A model generated the notes under the pieces. That model was not told where the DNA came from and searched no databases. It saw nothing but the letters and a program-made list of their open reading frames with translations. A DNA stretch of 64,000 nt from Tessaracoccus lapidicaptus (lineage in GTDB: Bacteria > Actinomycetota > Actinomycetes > Propionibacteriales > Propionibacteriaceae), in NCBI RefSeq assembly GCF_001693815.1, contig NZ_MBQD01000004.1, positions 1 to 64,000 on the forward strand, read 5' to 3'. The position numbers and the translations under genes are program-made. Position 1 is the stretch's first letter; every line of letters starts with the position of its first letter. Below, in pieces: positions 42,556 to 50,967 of the stretch.

Positions 42556-44630
42556 CGGGCTGCCTCCTTCTCCAGCACCGCGGTGAGCGCGTCGGTGCGG
42601 GCGTAGACGTGGTCGGTCCCCGGGACGGTGCGCAGCCGCGGCCTTTCGTCGAGGCCGACGGTGGGATGCGAGGAGCGGGGCGCGAACCGGTCGCCGGTCA
42701 CGAACTCGCGCGGCGACGGCACCACGCCCGGCACCTGGTGCAGGCGGCCGCCGCCGGATTCGATCGACAGCACGGCGCCCAGCAGGCCGCGGGTGTACTC
42801 GTGGACCGGGTTGGTGAGCAGCTCGCGGGTGGCGGCCTGCTCGACCACCTGCCCGGCGTACATGACCGTGATGCGGTGGGCGACCTGCGCCACGAGCGCG
42901 AGGTCGTGCGAGACGAACACCATCGCGAAGCCGAGCTTCTCCCGCAGCTCGTTGAGCAGGTCCACGACCTGCGCCTGGACCGTGACGTCGAGGGCGGTCG
43001 TGGGCTCGTCGGCGATCACGAGCCGCGGGTTGCGGGTCAGCGCCATGGCGATGAGGACGCGCTGCCGCTGGCCGCCGGAGAGCTCGTGGGGATATGACTT
43101 CAGCGTGCGGACCGGATCCAGGCCCACCAGCTCGAGCAGTTCCTCGGCCGTGCGCTGCCCGCCGCGCGAGGTCAGCTGCTTCATCTGCGCGCGGATGAGC
43201 ATCGACGGGTTGAGCGAGCTCAGCGCGTCCTGATAGACCATGCTCATCTCGTGCCCGCGCAGGGCGTTGCGCTGCTTGGGCGTCATGGTGAGCAACTCCC
43301 GGCCGGCGAACCGGATCGAGCCCTCGATGCGGGCGGTCTCCGGCAGCAGCCCCATGATCGCCATCGAGGTGATCGACTTGCCGCATCCGGACTCGCCGAC
43401 CAGCCCCATGGTCTCGCCGGCGCGGACGGTGAAGGTCACGCCGTCGACGATCTTGACCTCGCCGTGTGCGCCGGGGAAGGAGATCGACAGGTCCTCCACC
43501 TCGAGCAGCGGTTCCGAGTCGGGCGCCGCGAGGACGAGGCGGTCGTCGCGGCGCTCCTCCGCGGCCTTAAGGGCCGTCAAACGGCCTTGGAGGGACTCGG
43601 CCTGGGCCGTGTAGGAGGCGGCCATGCCGGCGGCGGTCGCCGCGCCGGCGAGCTCGTCCTCGTCGGCCTGCACGTTGACCCGCGTGCGGATCTTCGGCGA
43701 GGCCAGCGAGTCGGTGAGCCCCTCGGCGAGCACGTTGAGGCTCAGCGTGGTGATGAGGATGAACAGGCCCGGGAAGAACGTCACCCACCAGTGGCCGCTG
43801 AGCAGCAGGGCCTTCCCTTCGCTCAGCATGTTGCCCCACGTTGGGGTGTTGACCGACGTGATGCCGGCCCCGATGAACGACAGCGACGCCTCGAACACGA
43901 TGGCGTCGGCCACCAGCACCGTCGCGAACACCATGATGGGTGCCAGGCAGTTGCGGGCCACGTGCTTGACGAGGATCCACGACGTGCGCGCGCCCATGAC
44001 CCGCGACGCCGCCACGTAGTCCTCCCCGAACTGCGCGAGCACGTTGGCCCGCACGACCCGGGTGAGCTGCGGCACGTACAGGAACGCGATGGAGATGATC
44101 ACCACGGGCAGGATGGGCAGCCGCGACGACAGGGCGGTCACCATCACGGCGGCCAGCGCGATGCCGGGGAAGCTCATGATGATGTCGAGGACGCGCATCA
44201 GCACCTCGGAGACGGCCTTGCCCGCCGTCGCCGCGACCGAGCCGAGGACCGCTGCCACCGCCAGGGCGAGGGCGGTCGCGGCGAGGCCGACGATGAGGGA
44301 GACGCGGGCGCCGTGGACGATGCGGCTGAAGGTGTCGCGGCCGGTGTCGTCGGTGCCGAACCAGAACATCGAGTTCGGGGGGATGGCGCTGTCGGGAACG
44401 ACCTGCTTGCCGACGCCCTCGATCTCGATCTCCTTCTGCACCACCATGTCGGCGGGAACGAGGCCGGCCGCGTCGGGCGAGTAGGGGGCGACGACGGGCG
44501 CGAGGATGGCCAGCAGCGCCATCAGGCCGAGCACCACCATGGCGATCTTCGAGCCGACCGGCAGCGACGACCAGCCGGGGAGGCGGAGCCCCGGGCGCTG
44601 GAGCCTGGAGCGGGATTCAGCCGACAACAT
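42552..44630 (-). CDS. Fused ABC permease-ATPase (DppC-DppD fusion)
   Basis: 692 residues. The first 330 are a DppC/OppC permease with FWFGTDDTGRDTFSRIVHGARVSL and the loop EDYVAASRVMGARTSWILVKHVARN. After a linker comes an OppD-type ATPase: Walker A GESGCGKS (near residue 375), LSGGQRQRV, Walker B LVIADEPTTALD and the OppD C-terminal extension. Each half is full length, so this is a genuine fusion, not a frameshift. Fused permease-ATPase subunits occur in actinobacterial peptide-type importers, including sialic-acid uptake of corynebacteria as I recall. The ATG overlaps the DppB-type stop (TGATG). Confidence 0.93.
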   Translation of the reverse strand: MLSAESRSRLQRPGLRLPGWSSLPVGSKIAMVVLGLMALLAILAPVVAPYSPDAAGLVPADMVVQKEIEIEGVGKQVVPDSAIPPNSMFWFGTDDTGRDTFSRIVHGARVSLIVGLAATALALAVAAVLGSVAATAGKAVSEVLMRVLDIIMSFPGIALAAVMVTALSSRLPILPVVIISIAFLYVPQLTRVVRANVLAQFGEDYVAASRVMGARTSWILVKHVARNCLAPIMVFATVLVADAIVFEASLSFIGAGITSVNTPTWGNMLSEGKALLLSGHWWVTFFPGLFILITTLSLNVLAEGLTDSLASPKIRTRVNVQADEDELAGAATAAGMAASYTAQAESLQGRLTALKAAEERRDDRLVLAAPDSEPLLEVEDLSISFPGAHGEVKIVDGVTFTVRAGETMGLVGESGCGKSITSMAIMGLLPETARIEGSIRFAGRELLTMTPKQRNALRGHEMSMVYQDALSSLNPSMLIRAQMKQLTSRGGQRTAEELLELVGLDPVRTLKSYPHELSGGQRQRVLIAMALTRNPRLVIADEPTTALDVTVQAQVVDLLNELREKLGFAMVFVSHDLALVAQVAHRITVMYAGQVVEQAATRELLTNPVHEYTRGLLGAVLSIESGGGRLHQVPGVVPSPREFVTGDRFAPRSSHPTVGLDERPRLRTVPGTDHVYARTDALTAVLEKEAAR

Positions 44631-45595
44631 CAGATGCTCCTGATTCGCGGGTTGACAAGGACGTAGAGCAGGTCGACCACGAGGTTGACCACGATGAACG
44701 CGATCGCGACCGTGATGGTGACGCCCTGGACGATGTTGACGTCGTTGCGGGTGATGCCCTGGAAGATGAGCTGGCCCATGCCCTGGATGTTGAAGATCAT
44801 CTCGATGACGACCGCGCCGCCCATGAGGTAGCCGACGCGCAGCCCCAGCACGGTCAGCGGCGTGATCAGCGCGTTGCGCAGCACGTTGCGGGCGACGACG
44901 ACCCGCTTGGGGATGCCGGCGCCGATCGCGGTGCGGACGTAGTCGCGGTCGAGCTCCTCGACCATGGCGGTGCGCACGACGCGCGTCAGCGATCCCGCCA
45001 CCGGCACCGCCAGCGCGAACGCCGGGAGGAAGATCTGGTTGACGTAAGCGCCCGGATCCGCGGTGAACGACGCCCAGTCGGTGATGACCGCGGGGAAGGT
45101 GCCCGTGCCGCCGGGCACGTTGCCGAACGCCTGGATGAGCAGCAGCGCCAGCCAGAACGACGGCGTCGCGAGGGACGCGATGGAGATGAAGCGGATCAGC
45201 TGGTCCGGCCACTTGTCGCGGTAGAGGGCGGCGACGACGCCGAGCACCAGCGCGATGACGACCGCGATCGCGAGGCCGATGAACGTCAGCTGCAGGGTGA
45301 CGGGGAAGTTCTCCCCCACCATGTCGGAGATGCGCACCCCGGTGAAGGACTCGCCCAGATCGCCGCGGACCAGGCCCGCGAGATAGCGGCCATAGCGGAC
45401 GAGGACGGGATCGTTGAGGCCGCGCTCCTCGCGGTATGCGTCGAGCGCGTCCGGGGAGGCGCTCTCACCGAGGGCGAGGCGGGCGGGGTCGGCGGTCGAC
45501 AGCGACATGACGATGAAGACCAGCAGCGTCACGCCGAGGACCATGATCGGCAGGGCCAGCAGGCGCTGGCCGAGGAGGCGGATGAGGTTGGACAC
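44630..45595 (-). CDS. ABC importer permease, DppB/OppB type
   Basis: 321 residues with six helices. It shows the N-terminal RLLALPIMVLGVTLLVFIVMSLSTADPA and the loop DRDYVRTAIGAGIPKRVVVARNVLRNALITP. It forms the channel with the permease half of the fusion subunit. It is separated from the binding-protein gene by two GC-rich hairpins that may lower its expression relative to the binding protein. Confidence 0.93.
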   Translation of the reverse strand: MSNLIRLLGQRLLALPIMVLGVTLLVFIVMSLSTADPARLALGESASPDALDAYREERGLNDPVLVRYGRYLAGLVRGDLGESFTGVRISDMVGENFPVTLQLTFIGLAIAVVIALVLGVVAALYRDKWPDQLIRFISIASLATPSFWLALLLIQAFGNVPGGTGTFPAVITDWASFTADPGAYVNQIFLPAFALAVPVAGSLTRVVRTAMVEELDRDYVRTAIGAGIPKRVVVARNVLRNALITPLTVLGLRVGYLMGGAVVIEMIFNIQGMGQLIFQGITRNDVNIVQGVTITVAIAFIVVNLVVDLLYVLVNPRIRSI

Positions 45596-45625
45596 GTCGG
45601 ATGAACTCCTAGGGGTGCCCGCGCG

Positions 45626-45680
45626 AGGCGGCCGCAGTCACGGTGCGGCCGCCTGGCGCGGTGGGGCGCCGTCGGCGCCC
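45626..45680 (-). terminator. Tandem hairpins between binding-protein and permease genes
   Basis: AGGCGGCCGCA/TGCGGCCGCCT (45626-45636 with 45644-45654) and GGGCGCC/GGCGCCC (45664-45670 with 45674-45680) are perfect stems. They lie inside the operon, a usual place for attenuation that keeps binding protein in excess. Confidence 0.55.
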
Positions 45681-45688
45681 GTCGGCAC

Positions 45689-47332
45689 TTACTTGGTCGA
45701 GCCGACGCCGACGAACGACAGGCCGGTCACGGCGATCGGCTGGAAGTCCTGCAGGGTCTCCGGGTCGAACGCGGTGGGCGTCTTGCGGTGGAAGATCGGG
45801 TACAGCGGGACATTCTCGCTGATTACGTCGAACGTCTCGTGCCAGGCGGCCTTCTGCTCGTCGCCGGTCGCCTGCGACGCCGTGTCCAGGAGCTCCTGGA
45901 CCTTGGTGTGCGACTCCTGGCCCTTCCAGTGCATGCGGGCGTCGGTCCAGGTCTCGCCCGCGTACCACCAGCGCAGCAGGAGGTCCGCGTCGTCGCCGAA
46001 CACCGAGGGGTCGCCGGGGGCCACGACGATGTCGAACGCGTCGGGGTTGCTGTCGATGGTCGCGTAGACGTCGGAGGACTTCTTCTCCTCGTAGGCGACG
46101 GTGAGGCCGGCGGCCTCGAGCGACTCCTTGATCATCGGGCGGACGTTGGCGAAGAAGCCGTGGTCGGACGCCAGCAGCCGGACCTGGGTGAGGCCGGTCT
46201 GGGCGAGGAGTTCCTTGGCCTTGGCCTGGTTGCCCGGGTACTGCACCTTGGCGGCCTTGTAGGCGGGGTGGTCCTCGTGCACGAAGCAGGTGGCCGGGGT
46301 GGCGAGGTCGGACATGCCGACCGAGCAGATCTTCTCGTAGTCCAGGGCGTACATGACGGCCTGGCGGTTGCGGACGTCGTCCATCGGCGCGGAGCCGGTG
46401 TTGAACATCACGAACACGAGGCCGAAGCCCTGCTCCGCTGCGACCGACTTGGTCTCGGCGAGGGTGGCGAGGTTCGCCACGGGCACCGAGTCGATGGCCT
46501 GCACCGTGTCCGACGTCAGGGCGTTGGTGCGGGTGGAGTCGTCCGGGATGATCTGCCACTCCATGGTCGCCGCGCGCGCCGGCTGCGGACCGGTGTAGGC
46601 GTCGTTGCGCTCGAACGTGATCTTCTGCGACCCGGCGCCGTTGTCGACCAACTTGTAGGGGCCCGTGCCGACAGGGGCGAGGTCGAACGCCTTCTGGTCG
46701 GCCTCGACGAGCGCCTTCGGGACGATCTTGACCACCGACAGGCGCTCGGCGACGAGCGAGAAGGGGTACTTCAGCGTGAAGGTGACGGTGGTGTCGTCCT
46801 TCTTCGCGACCGAGTCGATGAACGGGATGAAGGAGGCGTACAGGCTCTTGTTCGCCGGGTCCAGGACCCGCTGGAACGAGAACACCACGTCGTCCGCGGT
46901 CACCGGGGTGCCGTCGTGGAAGACCGCTCCGTCGCGCAGCGCGACCTCCCACGTCGTGTCGTCGACCTGCGTGGGGAGGTCCTTGCCCAGCGCGGCGAAC
47001 ACCTCGCGGGTGGCCGGGTGGATCTCGGTCAGGCCCTCCATGGTGTGCCAGTTCGCGGCGACGGTGAGGGCCGCGGTCGTGGTCATGGGGTCGTAGCCGT
47101 TGGTGCCCAGCTCGTAGGAGATGGCGGCGGTGATGGCGCCGTCGGCCGCGGCCGAGGAGGCGGGTGCGCTCGAGGCGCCGGCGTCGGTGGTGCCGGGCGC
47201 CGCCGTCGGGCTGGTGCTGTCGCTGGGTGCGCCGCAGGCGGCGAGACCAGCGGTGAACGCTGCCGCGGCGCCGAAGCTGCCGGCGAGCTTGAGCAGGCTC
47301 CGTCGGGAGGTGACGGGCATCTGGTTCGTCAT
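45689..47332 (-). CDS. Family 5 solute-binding lipoprotein, probable sialic-acid binder
   Basis: 547 residues. The signal peptide has a twin-arginine-like SRRSLLKLAGSFG start and a lipobox LAACG (Cys33). The body is a peptide-type (SBP_bac_5) binding protein: TWEVALRDGAVFHDGTPVTADDVVFSFQRVLDP, GTGPYKLVDNGAGSQKITFERNDAY. With nanA, nanK and nanE in the same operon the ligand is probably N-acetylneuraminate, as in SatABCD-type systems. AAGGAG lies upstream of the ATG. It is the first gene of the operon, divergent from the GntR regulator. Confidence 0.9.
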   Translation of the reverse strand: MTNQMPVTSRRSLLKLAGSFGAAAAFTAGLAACGAPSDSTSPTAAPGTTDAGASSAPASSAAADGAITAAISYELGTNGYDPMTTTAALTVAANWHTMEGLTEIHPATREVFAALGKDLPTQVDDTTWEVALRDGAVFHDGTPVTADDVVFSFQRVLDPANKSLYASFIPFIDSVAKKDDTTVTFTLKYPFSLVAERLSVVKIVPKALVEADQKAFDLAPVGTGPYKLVDNGAGSQKITFERNDAYTGPQPARAATMEWQIIPDDSTRTNALTSDTVQAIDSVPVANLATLAETKSVAAEQGFGLVFVMFNTGSAPMDDVRNRQAVMYALDYEKICSVGMSDLATPATCFVHEDHPAYKAAKVQYPGNQAKAKELLAQTGLTQVRLLASDHGFFANVRPMIKESLEAAGLTVAYEEKKSSDVYATIDSNPDAFDIVVAPGDPSVFGDDADLLLRWWYAGETWTDARMHWKGQESHTKVQELLDTASQATGDEQKAAWHETFDVISENVPLYPIFHRKTPTAFDPETLQDFQPIAVTGLSFVGVGSTK

Positions 47333-47351
47333 TGAAACTCCTTGGTGATCG

Positions 47352-47364
47352 GACATCCGATGTC
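47352..47364. promoter_or_regulatory. Dyad GACATCCGATGTC in the nan control region
   Basis: GACAT and ATGTC arms around CCG, with further outer matches (TC/GA). It is 20 bp upstream of the binding-protein gene, a plausible FadR-type GntR operator. Confidence 0.45.
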
Positions 47365-47405
47365 TGACGTCGGCTACACTAGCGCATGGAATCGACGAGC
47401 GCTTC

Positions 47406-47438
47406 CACTTCGCTCAATACTGTGAGCACTTCGCTCAA
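47406..47438. promoter_or_regulatory. Two direct repeats CACTTCGCTCAA in the nan control region
   Basis: The 12-mer occurs at 47406-47417 and 47427-47438, a 21-bp period (two helical turns), just upstream of the GntR start at 47450. The exact repeat and spacing suggest a regulator site on one DNA face. Confidence 0.55.
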
Positions 47439-47449
47439 CGGGGGTACAC

Positions 47450-48157
47450 ATGGCCAGGAACGAACCGCAGCGCCTGAGGGCTACCATCCAGGCCGTCAAG
47501 GAGCTGATCCTTGATCAGGGGCTGCAGCCGGGCGACCCGCTGCCCACCGAGGCGCAGCTGGTGGACCTGCTGGACGTGTCGCGCGGGAACCTGCGTGAGG
47601 CCGTGCGGACCCTGGTGGCGCTCGACATCCTCGAGGTGCGGCACGGCACAGGGACGTTCGTCGGACAGATGTCGCTCAGGCCGCTGGTCGAAGGGCTCGG
47701 GTTCCGCGGCGTGGTGCTGCCCGGTGAGGACTTCCAGTCGCTGCGGCAGATCGTGGAGGTGCGCAGCGGTCTGGACCACGCGCTGGCTGACGCCGTCGTC
47801 GAGCGGATGGACGACGCCGTCGCCGTCGAGCTGAAGGCGCTGTGCGACGCGATGGCCGAGCACAGCGAGCGCAATGAGGCGTTCGCGGCCGAGGACAGGG
47901 CATTCCACCTCGCGTTGGCGTCGATGCTGGGCAACGAGTTGTACAGCGAGCTCGTGGCCGCGTTCTGGGACGTACACACCCGCCTGGCTCCGCGGCTGGG
48001 CGTGCCGACGCCGCGCGACATCGCGGACACGGTCGCGGCCCACCGGGCAATGCTCGACGCGGCGGTGTCGCGGGACCTGGAGGGTTACCGCGCCGCCGTC
48101 GGGAACCACTACGCGCCGCTGCTGCGCGTCCTGGACTCGACCTCGACGACCGGATGA
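47450..48157 (+). CDS. FadR-type GntR regulator of the sialic-acid operon
   Basis: 235 residues. The winged HTH reads LQPGDPLPTEAQLVDLLDVSRGNLREAVRTLVALDILEVRHGTGTFV. It is followed by an all-helical FCD domain with metal-binding-type residues (EDRAFHLALASMLGN, VAAHRAMLDAAVSRD). It is divergent from the seven-gene nan operon and so a NanR candidate, with sialic acid or ManNAc-6-P as possible effector. GGGGGT lies ahead of the ATG. Confidence 0.9.
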   Translation: MARNEPQRLRATIQAVKELILDQGLQPGDPLPTEAQLVDLLDVSRGNLREAVRTLVALDILEVRHGTGTFVGQMSLRPLVEGLGFRGVVLPGEDFQSLRQIVEVRSGLDHALADAVVERMDDAVAVELKALCDAMAEHSERNEAFAAEDRAFHLALASMLGNELYSELVAAFWDVHTRLAPRLGVPTPRDIADTVAAHRAMLDAAVSRDLEGYRAAVGNHYAPLLRVLDSTSTTG

Positions 48158-48194
48158 CGGCCTGCCCAGCCGGGCTGACGTGGGAAGCTGCCTC

Positions 48195-48800
48195 ATGAAC
48201 TGGATCGAGCTCGTCGGCTACATCGCCTCCGCCTTCGTCGTGCTGTCATTCGCCATGAGTTCGATCGTGAAGATCCGCACCATCTCGCTCATCGGGTCGG
48301 TCTTCTACGTCGGCTATGGCGCGCTCATCGGCTCGATCCCGATCATCCTCGCCAACGCGACCATCGTCGTGTTCCACGTCCTCGCGCTGTCCAAGGAGTT
48401 CAGCAGCTCCACCGAGCTGGGCGCCGTCCCCATCGCGCCGGACGCGCCGTTCCTCGTCGACTTCCTGCACTCGCACGAGGACGACATCGCCGCCTCCCAG
48501 CCGGAGTACCGCCGGCGGCCGTCCGACACCGCCTTCGTCCTCATGCGCGAGGGCATGCCCGCCGGGGCAGTCCTCGGGACCCGCGACGGCGACTCCCTGC
48601 ACCTGGCCCTGGACTACGTGCTCCCCGCCTACCGCGACTCACGGCTCGGTCGGTGGATCTACGGTGCCCGCACCAGCGCGTTGCGCGCCCACGGAATCCG
48701 GGAGGTGACGGCGGCGCCCACCACCGACGTCCACCGCCACTACCTCGAGCACGTCGGCTTCGAGCGGCGAGGCGATCTGATGGCCAAGACGCTCGCCTGA
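48195..48800 (+). CDS. YgjV-type membrane domain fused to GNAT acetyltransferase
   Basis: 201 residues. The first 75 hold three hydrophobic helices with the YgjV/inner-membrane pattern ELVGYIASAFVVLSFAMSSIVKIRTISLIGSVFYVGYGALIGSIPIILAN. The rest is a GNAT-like fold: DYVLPAYRDSRLGRWIYGARTSALRAHGIREVTAAPTTDVHRHYLEHVGFERRG. The acyl-CoA-binding loop R/Q-x-x-G-x-G/A is reduced to DSRLGRWIYG. The acetyl acceptor is unknown; the enzyme would work at the inner face of the membrane. It starts 37 bp after the GntR gene. Confidence 0.75.
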   Translation: MNWIELVGYIASAFVVLSFAMSSIVKIRTISLIGSVFYVGYGALIGSIPIILANATIVVFHVLALSKEFSSSTELGAVPIAPDAPFLVDFLHSHEDDIAASQPEYRRRPSDTAFVLMREGMPAGAVLGTRDGDSLHLALDYVLPAYRDSRLGRWIYGARTSALRAHGIREVTAAPTTDVHRHYLEHVGFERRGDLMAKTLA

Positions 48801-48803
48801 CGC

Positions 48804-50027
48804 TTACGGTGTCGCGGTGGCCGCGGGCGCCGACGGCACGGCGACGCAGTAGCCGACCTCGGCCGAGGTCTCCCCGTCCTTGATGTTGCGGTTAGGTCCG
48901 GTGCCGCCGACGGTCCACAGTCCAGAATCCGCATCGAAGGCGATCGTCTCCCCGTTCCACATTTGGATCGCCGTGGGATCCATGCCCCGCATCGGCGGGA
49001 GCCGGGTGTCGAACGTGGCCGTCCACCGTTGCTTCTCCGGCTCGTCGCCGACGACGACGAACGCGAAGCAGTAGCCGTCGTCGCTCCAGGCCAGGGACCG
49101 CTGTCGCACGACGTGGCCCGCGGAGGTGGCGACCGGCACGAGCCCCGACGCATCCGGCCCGGGGTCCGGGGTGGGCGTCGGGGTGGGGTCGGTCACGTCG
49201 ACCGTGGAGCCCGCCGTCGTCACCGCGTACCCACCTCCCCCTGCCGCGATCAGGAGTTGCGGGCGCAGGACCAGGATCGCGAATCCCGCGACACCGGCCG
49301 CCCGCGGCAGCTCCGTCAGCACCCGGGCCAGGTCCACGGTGACGCGCGACCCGGCGCCTCCCGGCACCACGGCCACACCGTTGTCTCCGACCCGGGCGAC
49401 AGCGACCGCACCACCGGCCCCCTCGAGGCTGAGCAGCAGCCGAGCTCCGTCCACCTCGTCCGGCCGGGCCGCCGGCACGTCCACGCTGACCGTGGCGAGG
49501 TAGCGGAACCCGTCGCGCTCGACCAGCGCGAAATCCGCCGACGCGGCTGCGGGTTCGACCACCTCGCCGCGGAATGCCGACACGGTCCCCCGGACGCCGC
49601 CGAGGTCGCCCTCCAGCACGACGGCCTCGCCGCGGCTCACCGCGACCGCCGTCACCCCCGCCAGGTCGACGAGCGCCAGGGTGCAGCCGGGAAACTCGAC
49701 GACGACGGCCCCCGACTCCCCCACGGCGGCCGCCCCGCCGCAGGCCCCGCCCGCACCCCGGGCGGTGACCTCGATGCGGGCGTCGGGCCCGAACTCGTCG
49801 GCCGAGGAGACCCTGACGTTCTGCAGGCGGCCGAAGGAGACCGCGGGGACGCCGACGTTCCAGTCGAGCGTGACGGTCGTTGCGCCGCCGACATCCGCGC
49901 GCGCCCCGCCGAGCGGGGCCACGACGAGCCCACCGAGCGTGGCGGCCGAGCTCGTCACCAGACCGAGGCCCAGGATGACGGCGGCCAGGACGACGACCAC
50001 ACGGGCGCGGACACGGGGGGTCGTCAC
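48804..50027 (-). CDS. Large exported substrate of SipW-like peptidase, CBM2-like C-terminus
   Basis: 407 residues from the GTG at 50027, which overlaps the signal peptidase stop (GTGA). The N-terminal helix ends with TSSAATLGGL, the same motif as in the small exported protein of this operon. A beta-rich domain (about 35-285) has VTLDWNVGVPAVSFGRL and RIEVTARG segments, followed by a Thr/Pro/Asp linker (TPTPTPDPGPD). The last 110 residues (WTATFDTRLPPM, IQMWNGETIAF, WTVGGTGPNRNIKDG) look like a CBM2-type sandwich. It is probably a surface fibre or adhesin component; function is inferred from the operon. Confidence 0.7.
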   Translation of the reverse strand: MTTPRVRARVVVVLAAVILGLGLVTSSAATLGGLVVAPLGGARADVGGATTVTLDWNVGVPAVSFGRLQNVRVSSADEFGPDARIEVTARGAGGACGGAAAVGESGAVVVEFPGCTLALVDLAGVTAVAVSRGEAVVLEGDLGGVRGTVSAFRGEVVEPAAASADFALVERDGFRYLATVSVDVPAARPDEVDGARLLLSLEGAGGAVAVARVGDNGVAVVPGGAGSRVTVDLARVLTELPRAAGVAGFAILVLRPQLLIAAGGGGYAVTTAGSTVDVTDPTPTPTPDPGPDASGLVPVATSAGHVVRQRSLAWSDDGYCFAFVVVGDEPEKQRWTATFDTRLPPMRGMDPTAIQMWNGETIAFDADSGLWTVGGTGPNRNIKDGETSAEVGYCVAVPSAPAATATP

Positions 50028-50509
50028 GCTGCCGGCTCCGAATCCGGCGTCGGCGCCCGGCTCGGCCACAGCAGCGCCAGGACGACCAGAGCAGCCGCGC
50101 CCCCCAGCAGGATTCGCTGCAGCGACGACCCGAGCAGCAGCCCGACCTTCGGCACGTGGGCGACCGCCCTGCCCATGATGTGCCGGGACGGAGTGAGCCA
50201 CGGGTCGGCCTCCGCGTTGTTGTCCCCGAGGGTGACGTACGCCTCGGCGCCGTCGAGCGTGCCGACCGCGCTGATCCGGTGGATGGCGCGGCCGCCCTCC
50301 CCCGCCTGACCGGGCGGCACCTGGAACGAGATGACGTCGCCGACCTCGTAGGCGGGTTGCCTGATCGTCAGCACGAGGTCACCGGTGTAGTAGGTCGGCT
50401 CCATCGAGTGGCCCTGGACGAAGGTCAGCCCGGTGATGCCGCCCCACGTCGCCGGCCAGACGGCCGCGACGAGCAGGAGCGTCAGCGCCCAAGGCCCCAC
50501 TCGACGCAC
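50024..50509 (-). CDS. SipW-like type I signal peptidase (S26B)
   Basis: 161 residues with an N-terminal helix, the nucleophile box QGHSMEPTYYTGD (Ser35), VGDVISFQVPPG, and GGRAIHRI, in which the general base is His76 instead of lysine. The box YVTLGDNNAEADPW and a C-terminal helix complete it. The Ser-His type is that of archaeal/ER peptidases and Bacillus SipW. It lies between the genes for two exported proteins with a shared signal motif, so it probably processes them. The GTG at 50509 is 11 bp after the upstream stop; the start is not well supported by a Shine-Dalgarno site. Confidence 0.88.
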   Translation of the reverse strand: MRRVGPWALTLLLVAAVWPATWGGITGLTFVQGHSMEPTYYTGDLVLTIRQPAYEVGDVISFQVPPGQAGEGGRAIHRISAVGTLDGAEAYVTLGDNNAEADPWLTPSRHIMGRAVAHVPKVGLLLGSSLQRILLGGAAALVVLALLWPSRAPTPDSEPAA

Positions 50510-50520
50510 GATGCCGGCGG

Positions 50521-50967
50521 TCAGTCGATCTCGGACGCGGAGACCGCCACGACCCCACCGTCGATGACGACCGACGCGCGCGCCACATCGTGGGCGGTCA
50601 CGGTGACAGCCGGATCGGTCCAGGTCTCGCCGCCGTCGGTGCTGACGTACTCGACCAGCACGGCGTCGGCAGCGTCCACGAGCGTCAGCTTGATCTCGGC
50701 GTCGTCGGAGATGGTCTCTGCCGGGTCGGTCGCCTGGAGGTCGACGGCGGTCACGACGTACGCCTGCGCGGCCGCGTCGTAGGAGGTGTCGAACGTGAGG
50801 GTCACCCCGTTCTCGACGGGGGCGACGACGGTGTTGCTGTTCGCGCCCAGTGACTGGTTGTCGAGGCCGCCCAGCGTGGCGGCCGAGGCCGAGACGATCG
50901 CGAACGTGGCGACAGCGGCGACGACGGCGCCGATCCGGCGCTTCGACACGGGGGACGTGGTGCTCAT
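50521..50967 (-). CDS. Small SipW-dependent exported protein (TasA/CalY-like signal)
   Basis: 148 residues. The N-terminus has Lys-Arg-Arg and a hydrophobic run ending SASAATLGGL (near residue 35), then a beta-rich domain of about 110 residues with VTLTFDTSYDAAAQAYVVTAVDLQATDP and LVEYVSTDGGETWTDPAVTVTA. The signal matches the alternate, SipW-type secretion signals of TasA/CalY-like proteins. GAGGAG precedes the ATG. It is the first gene of a three-gene operon with the peptidase and the larger substrate. It may form the main subunit of a surface fibre, an inference. Confidence 0.78.
   Translation of the reverse strand: MSTTSPVSKRRIGAVVAAVATFAIVSASAATLGGLDNQSLGANSNTVVAPVENGVTLTFDTSYDAAAQAYVVTAVDLQATDPAETISDDAEIKLTLVDAADAVLVEYVSTDGGETWTDPAVTVTAHDVARASVVIDGGVVAVSASEID

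Noticed and set aside
42552-44630. Frameshift or assembly error joining a permease and an ATPase gene
   Set aside because: Both halves are complete and joined by an in-frame linker, and downstream and upstream overlaps are normal; a true fusion is more likely.
43251-44666. Plus-strand frame of 471 codons opposite the fused transporter gene
   Set aside because: Shadow frame; both halves of the fusion are intact on the minus strand.
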